Of a DNA stretch of 64,000 bases, positions 38,791 through 47,577 are shown piece by piece. The stretch's first letter is position 1, and every line of letters begins with the position of its first letter. The notes under the pieces are model-generated. The model was not told the origin of the DNA, made no database searches, and saw only the letters and a program-made list of their open reading frames with translations. Location: the NCBI RefSeq assembly GCF_016863335.1, contig NZ_BOOR01000054.1, positions 45,044-109,043 on the forward strand. The letters are read 5' to 3'. The stretch comes from Planotetraspora thailandica. GTDB taxonomy: Bacteria; Actinomycetota; Actinomycetes; Streptosporangiales; Streptosporangiaceae. The translations under genes and the position numbers were made by a program.

Positions 38791-40973
38791 AGCTGGGCGA
38801 GACGGTCCTGAAGCCTGGCGTGGCGGAACTGGTAGACCGGGCCCGCCTGCCGGAGCAGGCCCACACGGTGGGCGTCTTCGAGGAAGCTCATCAGCCGCCG
38901 CGGGACACGGCGCCGCAGCTGCAGCGCCGTCACGGCGACGAAATAGATCGAGCTGGCCCCGGTGAACCCGAAGGTCAGCGTGAAGACGACCCCGCCCGCG
39001 ATCCCGAATGCGACACCTGCGGCGACGCCGCGCAGCAGCCCGGAGAACCCGGCCACGAGCGTGCCCGCGATGCCGAACGCCAGGCCCAGGGCCACCCCGA
39101 AGGCGAGGGACCGTCCGTACACGAGTTGCAGGTCGCGCTGGAGGGTGATGAGCGGGGCCTGTGGCCGGTCGGTGGTCAGCGGGGTGGTCACCCACCGGTT
39201 CAGCCCGAGGGTGAGACCGCCGACGGCGCCGACCAGCAGGCCGTACAGGACGAAGTCTCCGGCCTGCGAGCTGATGCCGGCGACGCTCCAGAGGGCGAAC
39301 GCGGCGGCCATGCCGACGGGGAGCACGATGAGCAGCCCGAGCACGAGACGCCCGGCGAGGCTGCCGACCTGGCCGCGCAGCCGCAGGTTGGCGTAGGCGG
39401 GTTCCAGGGCGGCGCCTTTGACCCGCTCCACGATGAACCCGCCGGTGAGCCCGCCCACCAGGCCGCCGACAGGCCCGCCGGCGAGGCCGAACAGCAGCGC
39501 CTCCCACAGGCTGCCCTCGTGAGGGCTCCTGAAGGCCACGATGACGTCGCTGGTCAGGCCCACGGTCAGGCCCACGGTGAGGCCGACGGTCACTCCGCCG
39601 ACCAGGGCGCTCCAGGGCCGCGACACCGCACGGTGCAGGTGCCACCACCGGAAGTCCCTGCTCCCGTCCTCCGACATGTGGTGGGCGAGGAATGCCAGCC
39701 ACCGCCTGGCCTCGTCCGGTTTCCACACGCGGCGCGGCCGGAACGGATGGTCGTGGTCGTGCGGGTCTCCGGGGTCGTTCTCGGGCGGCGCGGCGGCGAA
39801 CGCGGCCTGCACGAGGTTGTCCAGCAGGTGCTCGGTGACGGCCTCGGCGGTCGGGAAGCGTACGGCGTCGCACAGCTCGGAGGGGTCGGCGTGGGTCTCG
39901 ATGTAGACCTTGCCCAGCAGCCACAGGGTCAGCGGCGTGGTCAGCGCCTCGGCGACCGGACCGCGGGGGTCGTCCTTGATGGCGGCGAGCAGCCCGGCCC
40001 AGGCGGGCGCCTGGCGGGGCGCGAGGCGCGCGCGGATGTAGGCGACGGCGTCGGAGCCCTTGACCGGCCGGGGTTCGATGACCGCGCCGCCGGAGAGCAC
40101 GTCCCCGCCCTGGTGGACGGCGGCCTGGTATTCCAGGGTGCGGCAGGTGAGGATCACAGAGTCGATGCCGGCCGCCGCGTTCAGCGCGGTGATGACGCGG
40201 GGCCGCACCGGGCCGGGCAGCTCGTCCAGGCCGTCGAGCACGGGGAGGATGCGCCGGTGCGTGACAAGACCCCGCGCGCCGTCCGGCCCGAACTCGCCGG
40301 CCCGTAACGCGGGATAGTTCTCGTGCAGCCGCCTGCCCAGCCACCGGTGCACGGGCTCTGCCTCGGGGTCCCAGCCCGACATCGACAACAACACCGGCAC
40401 CGGGTCGCCGGGCCGGGGATCCTCCAGCAGTTCGCGGAGCAGGAGCACGGCCAGCGTCGTCTTGCCCATGCCGGGCTCGCCCAGGATCACCAGGCGCCGC
40501 CGTACGAGCTTGCGGAAACGGCCGGCCAGCTCGGGCATGCGGTCGGTGCGACCGTCGAACCGCACACGGCCCAACCCGAACAGCGTGCGCAGCAGCCGCG
40601 GACGGTCGACCCGATCGTCCTGGTCCATCACGTCGAGGCCGGAGACCTTCCAGCGGACGGGCAGGGGAGACGGACCGTCGAGCTCACGGATGAGGATTTC
40701 CTCGCGCCACTGGGCGCGGACCAGGGCCCGCAGAGTGTGCTCGGCCCGGTCGACCTGCTCGGGTGAGCTCGTACGGCTCGGCTGCTGCTGCCGCCACGCG
40801 GTGATCAGGGTGGGGATGAGGGTGAAGACGCCGAGGGCGAGGCTGGCGAGCTGAGCCCAGTTGGCCGCCTTGTCGGAGTCCGACAGCTCGGCCAGGGCGT
40901 AGCTGATGACGACCAGGATCGCGACTCCGGCGATCGGGACGGCGACACGTCTGCGCCAGGGCCAGCCGCTCAT
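38778..40973 (-). CDS. Membrane-anchored NACHT NTPase
   Basis: 731 residues. Two N-terminal membrane helices (about 11-30 and 41-60) precede a NACHT/STAND NTPase module. Walker A is GEPGMGKTT (165-173) and Walker B LPVLDGLDEL (243-252) with the D-x-x-D-E of NACHT. From about residue 455 to 670 there is a run of Gly-rich hydrophobic segments, perhaps ten membrane passes. The end, VYQFRHARLQDRLAQLY, is a typical winged-helix end of actinomycete NACHT proteins. These ATPases oligomerise on a trigger; several families act in antiphage defence, but no effector domain is recognised here. The gene is monocistronic and ends inside the WYL gene. Confidence 0.82.
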   Translation of the reverse strand: MSGWPWRRRVAVPIAGVAILVVISYALAELSDSDKAANWAQLASLALGVFTLIPTLITAWRQQQPSRTSSPEQVDRAEHTLRALVRAQWREEILIRELDGPSPLPVRWKVSGLDVMDQDDRVDRPRLLRTLFGLGRVRFDGRTDRMPELAGRFRKLVRRRLVILGEPGMGKTTLAVLLLRELLEDPRPGDPVPVLLSMSGWDPEAEPVHRWLGRRLHENYPALRAGEFGPDGARGLVTHRRILPVLDGLDELPGPVRPRVITALNAAAGIDSVILTCRTLEYQAAVHQGGDVLSGGAVIEPRPVKGSDAVAYIRARLAPRQAPAWAGLLAAIKDDPRGPVAEALTTPLTLWLLGKVYIETHADPSELCDAVRFPTAEAVTEHLLDNLVQAAFAAAPPENDPGDPHDHDHPFRPRRVWKPDEARRWLAFLAHHMSEDGSRDFRWWHLHRAVSRPWSALVGGVTVGLTVGLTVGLTSDVIVAFRSPHEGSLWEALLFGLAGGPVGGLVGGLTGGFIVERVKGAALEPAYANLRLRGQVGSLAGRLVLGLLIVLPVGMAAAFALWSVAGISSQAGDFVLYGLLVGAVGGLTLGLNRWVTTPLTTDRPQAPLITLQRDLQLVYGRSLAFGVALGLAFGIAGTLVAGFSGLLRGVAAGVAFGIAGGVVFTLTFGFTGASSIYFVAVTALQLRRRVPRRLMSFLEDAHRVGLLRQAGPVYQFRHARLQDRLAQLYRG

Positions 40974-41058
40974 TCACACATGGTGACAGCGCGCGCACGC
41001 GGCTTGGCCACCTTTGGCCGCATTAGGACACTTATCCCTCGCCGCGGAACCTGACGAA

Positions 41059-41088
41059 GGCCCTCGCGCCGGGGAAGACGCGAGGGCC
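41059..41088 (-). terminator. Terminator of the secreted NlpC/P60-like gene
   Basis: GGCCCTCGCG (41059-41068) pairs with CGCGAGGGCC (41079-41088), 15 bp beyond the gene's stop on the minus strand. Flanking CTGAC (41051-41055) and GTCAG (41090-41094) can extend the stem. Confidence 0.75.
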
Positions 41089-41103
41089 CGTCAGTGGTGC
41101 TGC

Positions 41104-42804
41104 TTACGCGAGGCGGTAGGCGACCATGAAGGTGTCGGTCGGGAACGTCGTTTCCCGCAGAGGGATGATGGTCCGCGGAGCCTCGATGATCGTGATCGTG
41201 GAGCCGCTGACCTTCGAGACGATCACCGTGTGCGCGGGGCGGCCGCTCGAGTCGGGACGGCTGAGGATCAGGTCGCCCGGCTGCAGGTCGGAGACTCGGT
41301 GAATGGTGTAGGCGAAGATGGACGGCCGGTGGTCGTACATGTTGTACGTGGACACGTTGCCGATGTCGACGCCGGTGGCCTGGTAGAAGGCCCAGCGCAT
41401 GAGACCCGAGCAGTCGAAGCCGATGCGCTTGTCCGCGGCGCACGCACCCGTCTCGTCGTAGCCGTTGATCCCGTCGCAGTAGCCGCGGGTCGGCCCGGGG
41501 TGGGCGCCGTGACCGCCGCCCCACGCGTACAGCGGGTGGTTGGTGATCTCGGCGCGGGCGGCCGCGATCGCCGCGTTGACCTTCTCCTGGTGCGTGGACG
41601 ACGGCGGAGCCGGCGAACCGGGGTCCCAGCCGGAGGGGTCGCCGCCGGAGGGCGGAGGCGTGTTGTCGCACTTCGGCAGGCCGGAGACGAACCCGCTCGT
41701 GCCCGTCTTGACGTAGTAGTCGACGACCCAGAGACCGTCGGTGGTCTTGTCCCAGATGGCCGAGCCGCCGTAGGTGAACTCGCCGTACGCCTGGCAGGTG
41801 ATGGTCACCGTGCTGCCCGACGGGTATTTGTCGGGGTACGCGTGGTTGCTGAGGCTCTTGGCCGTACGGCCGTCGAGGGTGGCCGTCACGACGTACGAGT
41901 GACCGCCGGTGGAGCCGCCGCCGGAGGTGCAGCGGGGCAGGGCGGGGGAGAAGCCGCTGTAGCCGGTCTTGACGTAGAAGTCGGGGAGCCACCAGCCGTC
42001 GGCGGTGAGGTCCCAGATCGTGCTGCCGTAGGCGGCGGGGCCGCTGTCCTGGCAGCTGATCTCGACGTACTGGCCCTCGAAGTACCGGTCCACGGAAGCG
42101 TGGTTGTTGACGTCCTTGACGCTGCGGCCGTCGAGGGTGGCCGTCACCGGGAACGAGTGCGGGCCGGTCGCGGGCGGGTCGACCTCGTCGCCGCTGCAGC
42201 GCGGAAGCTGCGGGGTCGGGCCGCTGTAGCCGGTCTTGACGTAGAAGTCGGGGACCCACAGGTTGTCGTCGGTGAGGTCCCACAGGTTGCTGCCGTACGC
42301 GTCGGGACCGGTCGTCTGGCAGAGGATCCAGACGACGCTGCCGCTCGGGTACTTGTCGACGTACGCGTGGTTGTTCACGTCACGCTCGGTGCGCCCGTCG
42401 AGGGTCGCCGAGACGGTGTACGGCCGGCCGGTGCCGCTGCCCGGCGCGCTGCCGTTGACGCAGCGGGGCACCTCGTCGGTGAAGCCCGAGTGCCCGGTCT
42501 TCACGTAGTAGTCGGTGACCCACAGGTTGTCGGACGTGCGGTCCCAGACGGTGCTGCCGTACGCGTCGGGCCCGCTGTCCTGGCAGATGACCGTGATCGT
42601 GCTGCCCGACGGGTACTTGTTCGGGTAGGCGTGGTTGTTCAGGTCCTTGGCCGTGCGCCCGTCCAGGGTCGCGGTGACCGTGTAGGAGTGCGGGCCGACC
42701 GCCGCCTCCGCCGTGCCGGGCGCGGCGAACAGCGCGATGAACAGCGCCGCGGCCCCGACCAGAGGCGCGCAGATTTTGCGCAGCCTTGATGGTCCAGACT
42801 TCAC
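41104..42804 (-). CDS. Secreted NlpC/P60-like hydrolase with four N-terminal repeats
   Basis: 566 residues. A signal peptide (about 1-35, ending APGTAEAA) exports it. Four repeats of about 77-79 residues follow (39-115, 127-203, 215-292 and 301-379). Each has TATLDGR, NNHA or SNHA, KYPSGS or similar, W-D and DxYVKTGxSG, then PxC, with one internal cysteine per repeat; they look like SH3b-type wall-binding units. A Pro/Ser/Gly linker leads to a cysteine-peptidase domain: YAWGGGHG, GFDCSGLMRWAFYQATG (C465) and HTVIVSKV (H525). It probably cleaves or amidates cell-wall peptides. Large, well-kept repeats at DNA level suggest recent duplication. Confidence 0.87.
   Translation of the reverse strand: MKSGPSRLRKICAPLVGAAALFIALFAAPGTAEAAVGPHSYTVTATLDGRTAKDLNNHAYPNKYPSGSTITVICQDSGPDAYGSTVWDRTSDNLWVTDYYVKTGHSGFTDEVPRCVNGSAPGSGTGRPYTVSATLDGRTERDVNNHAYVDKYPSGSVVWILCQTTGPDAYGSNLWDLTDDNLWVPDFYVKTGYSGPTPQLPRCSGDEVDPPATGPHSFPVTATLDGRSVKDVNNHASVDRYFEGQYVEISCQDSGPAAYGSTIWDLTADGWWLPDFYVKTGYSGFSPALPRCTSGGGSTGGHSYVVTATLDGRTAKSLSNHAYPDKYPSGSTVTITCQAYGEFTYGGSAIWDKTTDGLWVVDYYVKTGTSGFVSGLPKCDNTPPPSGGDPSGWDPGSPAPPSSTHQEKVNAAIAAARAEITNHPLYAWGGGHGAHPGPTRGYCDGINGYDETGACAADKRIGFDCSGLMRWAFYQATGVDIGNVSTYNMYDHRPSIFAYTIHRVSDLQPGDLILSRPDSSGRPAHTVIVSKVSGSTITIIEAPRTIIPLRETTFPTDTFMVAYRLA
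41668..42690 (-). repeat. Four tandem coding repeats inside the NlpC/P60-like gene
   Basis: Each unit spans about 230-237 bp plus a 20-35 bp linker. Blocks such as the codons for TATLDGR and DxYVKTG are nearly identical between units, while linkers differ. They encode the presumed wall-binding modules. Confidence 0.8.
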
Positions 42805-43071
42805 GAGAGTCCTTTCAGGAGGGTGGCGCCGGACGGGGGGAGACGCCCCGCGGTGCTTCCGGGCATGCGTCGCCGGCGCCTTGTGTGCCGCTTGCCGACC
42901 CGTGTGCGGATCAGGACGGATGGGACTCGTGAAACGCCCCCGAATTCACGACTGCCCGCCTCTCTGTGGTGACCCTGAACCGGCATGGGACGAGCCGGCA
43001 AGGAGCATCATGGGCGGCGATCTTCGTTGTCAGGTAGGGCGTCTGACAGGTTCTGACACGCTCTTACAGCG

Positions 43072-44007
43072 TCAGCCGGCCACGTTGACGACGAAGTAGA
43101 TGGGGCGTGAGCCGGGGAGGTACGGCACTCCCGCGCCGTCGACCATCTTCCAGCCGACCCAGCAGGATCCGGGGGAGCCCGGCGCCATGACGGGCACGCT
43201 GATGCGCACGTGCGCTCCTGGTGCGGTGTCGGGGATGCGCACCTTGCCCGGTGTGGAGCACGTCCCGTTGTCGGCGGGCAGCGGCGCCCGCTCGAGGAAC
43301 CGGTCTCGCCACGCGACGGTGCCCACGTTCGCGATCTCCCACGTCTTCGTGAAGCGTTCTCCCGGCTTCACGACCGTGCCGTCGGGGATGGTGACGTCGG
43401 CCACGAACACGCTCTGGTCCCCCGGGAACCGCGGCTCGGTCGGCGTCATGTCGGGGAGCTGGAGGGCCGGCTCGCCTTGAGCCTCCCGGGACGGCACCGG
43501 CTTCGCGCCGTGCGGCAGATTGACGTACGCGAACACCACGGCCGCCGCCAGCAACGCGCCGAGCGCCGCGGCGACGAAGACCACGCCGCGGCCGGTCCGC
43601 CGCGCCCTCCCCTGGGCGGGCGCGGGCACGAGGATCACGGCGGGCACGGAGACCGGGACCGGGACGGCCGGCATGACGGCTCCCTCGGCGTCCGGCTGCG
43701 CGGCTGTTTCGGGCGCCTCGGAGGTGGCGGGCGGTGGCGTCGGGGTCTCCGGGTCGCCGAACGCCTCGCTCCACCGCTTGCGCCACTCGGCGACGTCGCC
43801 TCCGCAGGCCTCGACGAAGGCCTCCGTCGTCGGCCAGCTCGGAAAGCGGGTGCCCTTGGCCGCCTCGTGCAGCGTCGCATGGCTGACGACCCGCGACCTG
43901 GCGGCCATCACCCGGAACGACGGGTTGCCCGCCTCGGCGCGGAGCTTGCGTAGCTGCTCGGAGAACCGTTCCTGACGATCCCGCCTGCTCGACGCCGATT
44001 CGGGCAC
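43072..44007 (-). CDS. HTH / transmembrane / NBR1-Ig-like domain protein
   Basis: 311 residues. An N-terminal XRE-like helix-turn-helix region (about 10-65: RFSEQLRKLRAEAGNPSFRVMAARSRVVSHATLHEAAKG) is followed by a Pro/Ala-rich linker, one membrane helix (about 145-165) and an outer Ig-like domain (about 200-311). The last has VKPGERFTKTWEIANVGTVAWRDRFL and CWVGWKMVDGAGVPYLPGSRPIYFVV, matching NBR1-type Ig folds. It may link an external cue to DNA or to a partner inside the cell. GTG 44007 is preferred because GGAGG lies 6 nt before it; a GTG 5 codons earlier is possible. Function unknown. Confidence 0.78.
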   Translation of the reverse strand: MPESASSRRDRQERFSEQLRKLRAEAGNPSFRVMAARSRVVSHATLHEAAKGTRFPSWPTTEAFVEACGGDVAEWRKRWSEAFGDPETPTPPPATSEAPETAAQPDAEGAVMPAVPVPVSVPAVILVPAPAQGRARRTGRGVVFVAAALGALLAAAVVFAYVNLPHGAKPVPSREAQGEPALQLPDMTPTEPRFPGDQSVFVADVTIPDGTVVKPGERFTKTWEIANVGTVAWRDRFLERAPLPADNGTCSTPGKVRIPDTAPGAHVRISVPVMAPGSPGSCWVGWKMVDGAGVPYLPGSRPIYFVVNVAG

Positions 44008-44208
44008 CGACAACCTCCGCACCGACCGGGGGATGACTGTTTAGTTGACCGCCGGAGAACTTAGCCTGTGCCCCACAACGCGGCAAATCTAGGAGTTCGC
44101 CCGGGCGTCGCAGGCCGCGCGCGCGTCGCGGACCTGCTCGATGTGCTGCTCGGCTCACGGCTTGATGGCCGGCTGGAGGCCCTTACTGAGCTCGGTCAAC
44201 TCGGTAGC

Positions 44209-45468
44209 TCAGTGCAACAGGCCGGCCTTCCTGGCGTCGTGGCGGAGGCGGTCGCGGTGGCGGGGGTGGGCGATCGCGATGAGCGCCTCGGCTCGCCGGG
44301 ACAGGCTCCTGCCGCGCATCTCGGCCACGCCGTATTCGGTGACGATGTTGTCGACCGTGTTCTTGAGCGTGGTGACCACGCTGCCCGGGGTGAGCCGGAC
44401 GTTGATACGCCCCACACCCGAACGGGTCGTCGAGTGCAGCACGAGGAAGCCCTGCCCGCCCGCGGAGTACTGCACGCCGCGGGCGAAGTCGGTCTGGCCG
44501 CCGGAGCCCGACCAGTAGCGGCCGGCGATGGTCTCGCTGGCCGCCTGGCCCATCAGGTCGACCTCGCTGGTGGCGTTGATGGACACGAAGTTCGGCTCGT
44601 TCGCGATGACCCGCGGGTCGTTCACCCATTCAGCCGGGATCATCTCGACCGAGACGTTGTGGTCGAGCCAGTCGAGCAGCCTGCGGGTGCCGACGCAGAT
44701 CGTGGCGACGTGCTTGTTGCGCCGGGTGCGCTTGTGAACCCCCGTGACGACGCCCTTTTCCGCCAGGTCCGCGATTCCGTCGGACAGGGCCTCGGTGTGC
44801 ACGCCCAGGTCGCGGTGGCCGGACAGTGCGGGCAGCAGCGCGTTGGGGATGCGGCCCACGCCGACCTGCAGGCAGGCGCCGTCGGGGATCCGGTCCGCGA
44901 TGTGCCGGGCGATCGCCATGTCGCGCTCGTCGGGTGCGGCGCGGACGATCTCCGGCAGCGGCACCTCCGACCGGCACCACCCGGCGACCTGACCGAGGTG
45001 GATCTGATTCTCCCCGAAGGTGTACGGCATGTGCGGGTTGACCTCGACGAAGAACGGGATCCTGCCGATGAACGAGGCCGTGTAGTCGGCGCTGGTCCCC
45101 AGGCTGACATAGCCGTGCCGGTCGGGCGGGCTGACCATGGCGAGCGCGATGGTGCATTTCGTGGAGCTCCGCATGAGCGCGGCGGCCTCGCTGAAGTGCG
45201 CGGGGACCAGTTCGACCTGGCCGTCCCAGTAGGCCTGGCGCGAGCCGGGCCCGAGGAAGTAGTCGACGTGGCGCAGGCGGTCGCCGAACTCGCCTCGGAT
45301 GTAGGCGCGCTCCTTGTAGGGGTCCATCCGGTGGATGCGGACGCCGTCGAGGCGGTCGGCGTTCGCCTCGAGGGCGTCCAGCAGGGCGACGGGCTCGCCG
45401 AGGCATACCGGGACGATCACGTCCGCCCCGGGCGGGATGTGGTCGAGCACGTCGCCGGGTTCGTTCAT
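44209..45468 (-). CDS. Acetyl-CoA hydrolase/4-hydroxybutyrate CoA-transferase family protein
   Basis: 419 residues of the family I-like CoA transferase group. MVSPPDRHGYVSLGTSADYT and LQVGVGRIPNAL are CoA-binding signatures. LGVHTEALSDGIADL carries the catalytic glutamate that forms the CoA thioester, and GQTDFARGVQYSAGGQGFLVLHSTT is the closing signature. It moves CoA between acyl groups, or hydrolyses an acyl-CoA. ATG 45468 overlaps the upstream MaoC gene by 4 bp, so both work on the same acyl-CoA; which one is unknown. Confidence 0.87.
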   Translation of the reverse strand: MNEPGDVLDHIPPGADVIVPVCLGEPVALLDALEANADRLDGVRIHRMDPYKERAYIRGEFGDRLRHVDYFLGPGSRQAYWDGQVELVPAHFSEAAALMRSSTKCTIALAMVSPPDRHGYVSLGTSADYTASFIGRIPFFVEVNPHMPYTFGENQIHLGQVAGWCRSEVPLPEIVRAAPDERDMAIARHIADRIPDGACLQVGVGRIPNALLPALSGHRDLGVHTEALSDGIADLAEKGVVTGVHKRTRRNKHVATICVGTRRLLDWLDHNVSVEMIPAEWVNDPRVIANEPNFVSINATSEVDLMGQAASETIAGRYWSGSGGQTDFARGVQYSAGGQGFLVLHSTTRSGVGRINVRLTPGSVVTTLKNTVDNIVTEYGVAEMRGRSLSRRAEALIAIAHPRHRDRLRHDARKAGLLH

Positions 45469-46007
45469 GTCCCGTCCACCGCGCGCAGGGAGCGCTCGTC
45501 CCAGACCGGCTGGACGGCCGTCACGTCAGGCCCATGGCCCCGGCGATAGATCATCATGGTCCGCTCGAAGACGATGACGATCTCGCCCCGCTGGTTGAAA
45601 CCGGCGGTTCGCACGGTGACGATGCCCACGTTCGGCCGCGACCGCGACTCCCGGGCCGACAGGACCTCCGACTGCGAATAGATCGTGTCGCCCTCGAACA
45701 CCGGATGCGGCAGCCGGACCCTGTCCCACCCGAGGTTGGCCATCACGTGCTGGGACACGTCGGTCACGCTCTGCCCGGTGACCAGCGCCAGCGTGAAGGT
45801 CGAGTCGACCAGTCGCCGCCCGAACTCGGTCTGCTCGGCGTAGTGCGCGTCGAAGTGGACCGGCATCGTGTTCTGGGTCAGCAGGGTCAACCAGACGTTG
45901 TCGGTGGCGGTCACCGTGCGCCCCAGCGGATGCCTGTAGACGTCGCCGACCGTGAAGTCCTCGAAATACCGGCCCGACCACGAGACCTGCCCGGATTCGG
46001 TCGTCAT
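45465..46007 (-). CDS. MaoC-family hydratase/dehydratase
   Basis: 180-residue hot-dog-fold protein. SGRYFEDFTVGDVYRHPLGRTVTATDNVWLTLLTQNTMPVHFDAHYAEQTEFGR is the MaoC start (an actinomycete variant of the D-x-x-x-x-H motif, here N-T-M-P-V-H). VRLPHPVFEGDTIYSQSEVLSARESRSRPNVGIVTVRTAGFNQRGE is the second half. Such proteins hydrate enoyl-CoA or mesaconyl-CoA type substrates. It is co-translated with the CoA-transferase, as in pathways for dicarboxylic or branched acids. ATG 46007 is a good start. Confidence 0.85.
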   Translation of the reverse strand: MTTESGQVSWSGRYFEDFTVGDVYRHPLGRTVTATDNVWLTLLTQNTMPVHFDAHYAEQTEFGRRLVDSTFTLALVTGQSVTDVSQHVMANLGWDRVRLPHPVFEGDTIYSQSEVLSARESRSRPNVGIVTVRTAGFNQRGEIVIVFERTMMIYRRGHGPDVTAVQPVWDERSLRAVDGT

Positions 46008-46312
46008 GTCTTCTCCCTCTGCGTAGGCGTTTCCCCGCAGAGGTCATCTATCAGCAGCGCCGCGTAAAAAGACCGCGGGGGTACGGCCCGCCCTCCCGGC
46101 GTGCGCCGGCCGGCCGATCTATGCGATCGGCATTGCGACGGCAATCGACCGCCCTCTCCGGCCGGCCGCGCGGGAAGCATCTCCTCACGTACTGGAGCGG
46201 AATCCGGTGGCAAGCCCCCAGTGTGGGTCAATTCGTCTGGACGGCGCTGGAGGCAGGTGCTGACGATGGATTAATCGCAATTCGCCGCGAGCGAATGCGA
46301 ATCGGAGAGGAG
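46008..46312. promoter_or_regulatory. 305-bp divergent intergenic region
   Basis: Lies between the MaoC gene and the His-rich gene. An imperfect palindrome, GCAATTCGC/GCGAATGC (about 46278-46299), is close to the His-rich start. No gene seen. Confidence 0.4.
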
Positions 46313-46633
46313 ATGCCTATGCATGGCAAGCGCCTTTCACTGTCGCTCGGCGCGGCGCTCCTGGCAGCCCTGACGCTCGGGTCCGCTCAGGTGGCGCAGG
46401 CGTCGTCCAACCAGCCCCTCACCAAGACGGTCGTCAGCGCACCGCAGGGCGAGAGCAACGCCCGCGTCGCCACCAGCCCCCCCGGTCCTGACGACAGGCA
46501 CCGCAGGCACCACCGGGAGAGGCACCACCGGCACGAGAGGCACCACCGGTTCCACCACGAGCGGCGTCACCACCGGTTCCACCACGAGGGGCGTCACCAC
46601 CGCCACGGCAGGCATCACGAGCGAATGCACTGA
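46313..46633 (+). CDS. Secreted histidine-rich small protein
   Basis: 106 residues. A signal peptide (about 1-29: RLSLSLGAALLAALTLGSAQVAQA, cleaved before SSNQ) is followed by a short linker and a C-terminal tail with 20 His in the last 47 residues, arranged as HHR, HHE and HHRF groups. The tail is built from near-identical DNA repeats of CACCACCGGTTCCACCAC type. It should bind Zn, Ni or Cu outside the cell, as a scavenger or chaperone. ATG 46313 and a second ATG two codons on are both served by GGAGAGGAG. A strong terminator follows. No metal regulator is adjacent. Confidence 0.75.
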   Translation: MPMHGKRLSLSLGAALLAALTLGSAQVAQASSNQPLTKTVVSAPQGESNARVATSPPGPDDRHRRHHRERHHRHERHHRFHHERRHHRFHHEGRHHRHGRHHERMH

Positions 46634-46679
46634 GAACCGGCCCGCGCACCCCCCTTCTCGGTGACGGCGGGAAACGAGG

Positions 46680-46708
46680 GGCCCCGTGCCGACGGCACGG
46701 GGCCTTTT
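46680..46708 (+). terminator. Rho-independent terminator of the His-rich gene
   Basis: GGCCCCGTGCC (46680-46690), loop GAC, GGCACGGGGCC (46694-46704), then TTTT. The classic form, 46 bp after the stop codon. Confidence 0.88.
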
Positions 46709-46793
46709 GATGTCCGCGAAACCTGACAGCTGGGGCGTAGATCTTTCTTTCCACCTATGTCAGGATATGCCCATGGGCGGTTACAGTCTCTGA

Positions 46794-47573
46794 ATGCGTT
46801 TTGTCCCCTTTGTCATGATTATCGCAGCGGTGGTCGCCGGCCTGACCACGCCCGCATGGGCGATCACCAATGGGTCCGTGGACGGCGCCGGCCACCCTGA
46901 GGTGGGCGCCCTTCTCGCGTCCGAGGTGCACGACGACGGCACCTGGGCCGAATGCACCGGCACCCTCATCTCGCCGACCGTCTTCCTCACCGCCGCCCAC
47001 TGTGGGAGCAAGCGGCAGACGACCGCCCGGATCACCTTCTCCGCCCACTACAAGTCGGGGGATGCGGTCTACACCGGGCGCTACGTGCCGGACCCCCGGT
47101 TCAAGACCAAGGAAGACCTGCACGACATGGCCGTCGTCGTCTTCGACAAGCCCATCCAGGGAATCGTCCCCGCGAAGCTGCCCACCGAGGGCCTTCTCGA
47201 CCAGATGAAGGTCAACGGCGGCCTGGAGGCCGGCCGGTTCACCCCCGTCGGGTACGGCTCGCTCAACCCGAAGCTGCACCGGCACGGCAAGCCGACGTTC
47301 ATCTACGACGACACGCGCCACGTCACGTCGATCTCCTTCAACAAGCTCAGCCGCTACTGGCTGGACCTGTCGCTGGACACCGCCAAGGCCGACGGCAGCA
47401 CCTGCTTCGGCGACTCGGGCGGCCCCAACTTCCTGGGCGGCACCGATTCGCACCTGCTGGTGGCCACCACGATCAGCGGCGACGACGACGCCTGCAAGTC
47501 GACCAACTTCGACTACCGGCTGGACACGGCCTCGGCCCGCGAGTTCCTCGGCAAGTTCGTCACCCTGCCCTAG
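46794..47573 (+). CDS. Secreted trypsin-like serine protease (S1)
   Basis: 259 residues. A signal peptide (about 1-23, ending TTPAWA) precedes ITNGSVDGAGHPEVGALLASEV, the start of the S1 domain. The catalytic triad is visible: H in FLTAAHCGS, D in EDLHDMAVVVFDK and S in TCFGDSGGPNF. It lacks the IVGG-type zymogen start (here ITNGSVDG), so activation may need only signal peptide removal. Cysteines fit a C-C loop at the histidine and the serine. It converges with the CHAT gene (4-bp gap). Confidence 0.88.
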   Translation: MRFVPFVMIIAAVVAGLTTPAWAITNGSVDGAGHPEVGALLASEVHDDGTWAECTGTLISPTVFLTAAHCGSKRQTTARITFSAHYKSGDAVYTGRYVPDPRFKTKEDLHDMAVVVFDKPIQGIVPAKLPTEGLLDQMKVNGGLEAGRFTPVGYGSLNPKLHRHGKPTFIYDDTRHVTSISFNKLSRYWLDLSLDTAKADGSTCFGDSGGPNFLGGTDSHLLVATTISGDDDACKSTNFDYRLDTASAREFLGKFVTLP

Positions 47574-47577
47574 CCGC

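Noticed and set aside
42805..43071. Riboswitch (c-di-AMP type) before the cell-wall hydrolase
   Set aside because: Looked for the conserved core on the minus strand and did not find it; only CTGACA repeats near 43045-43070 are visible.
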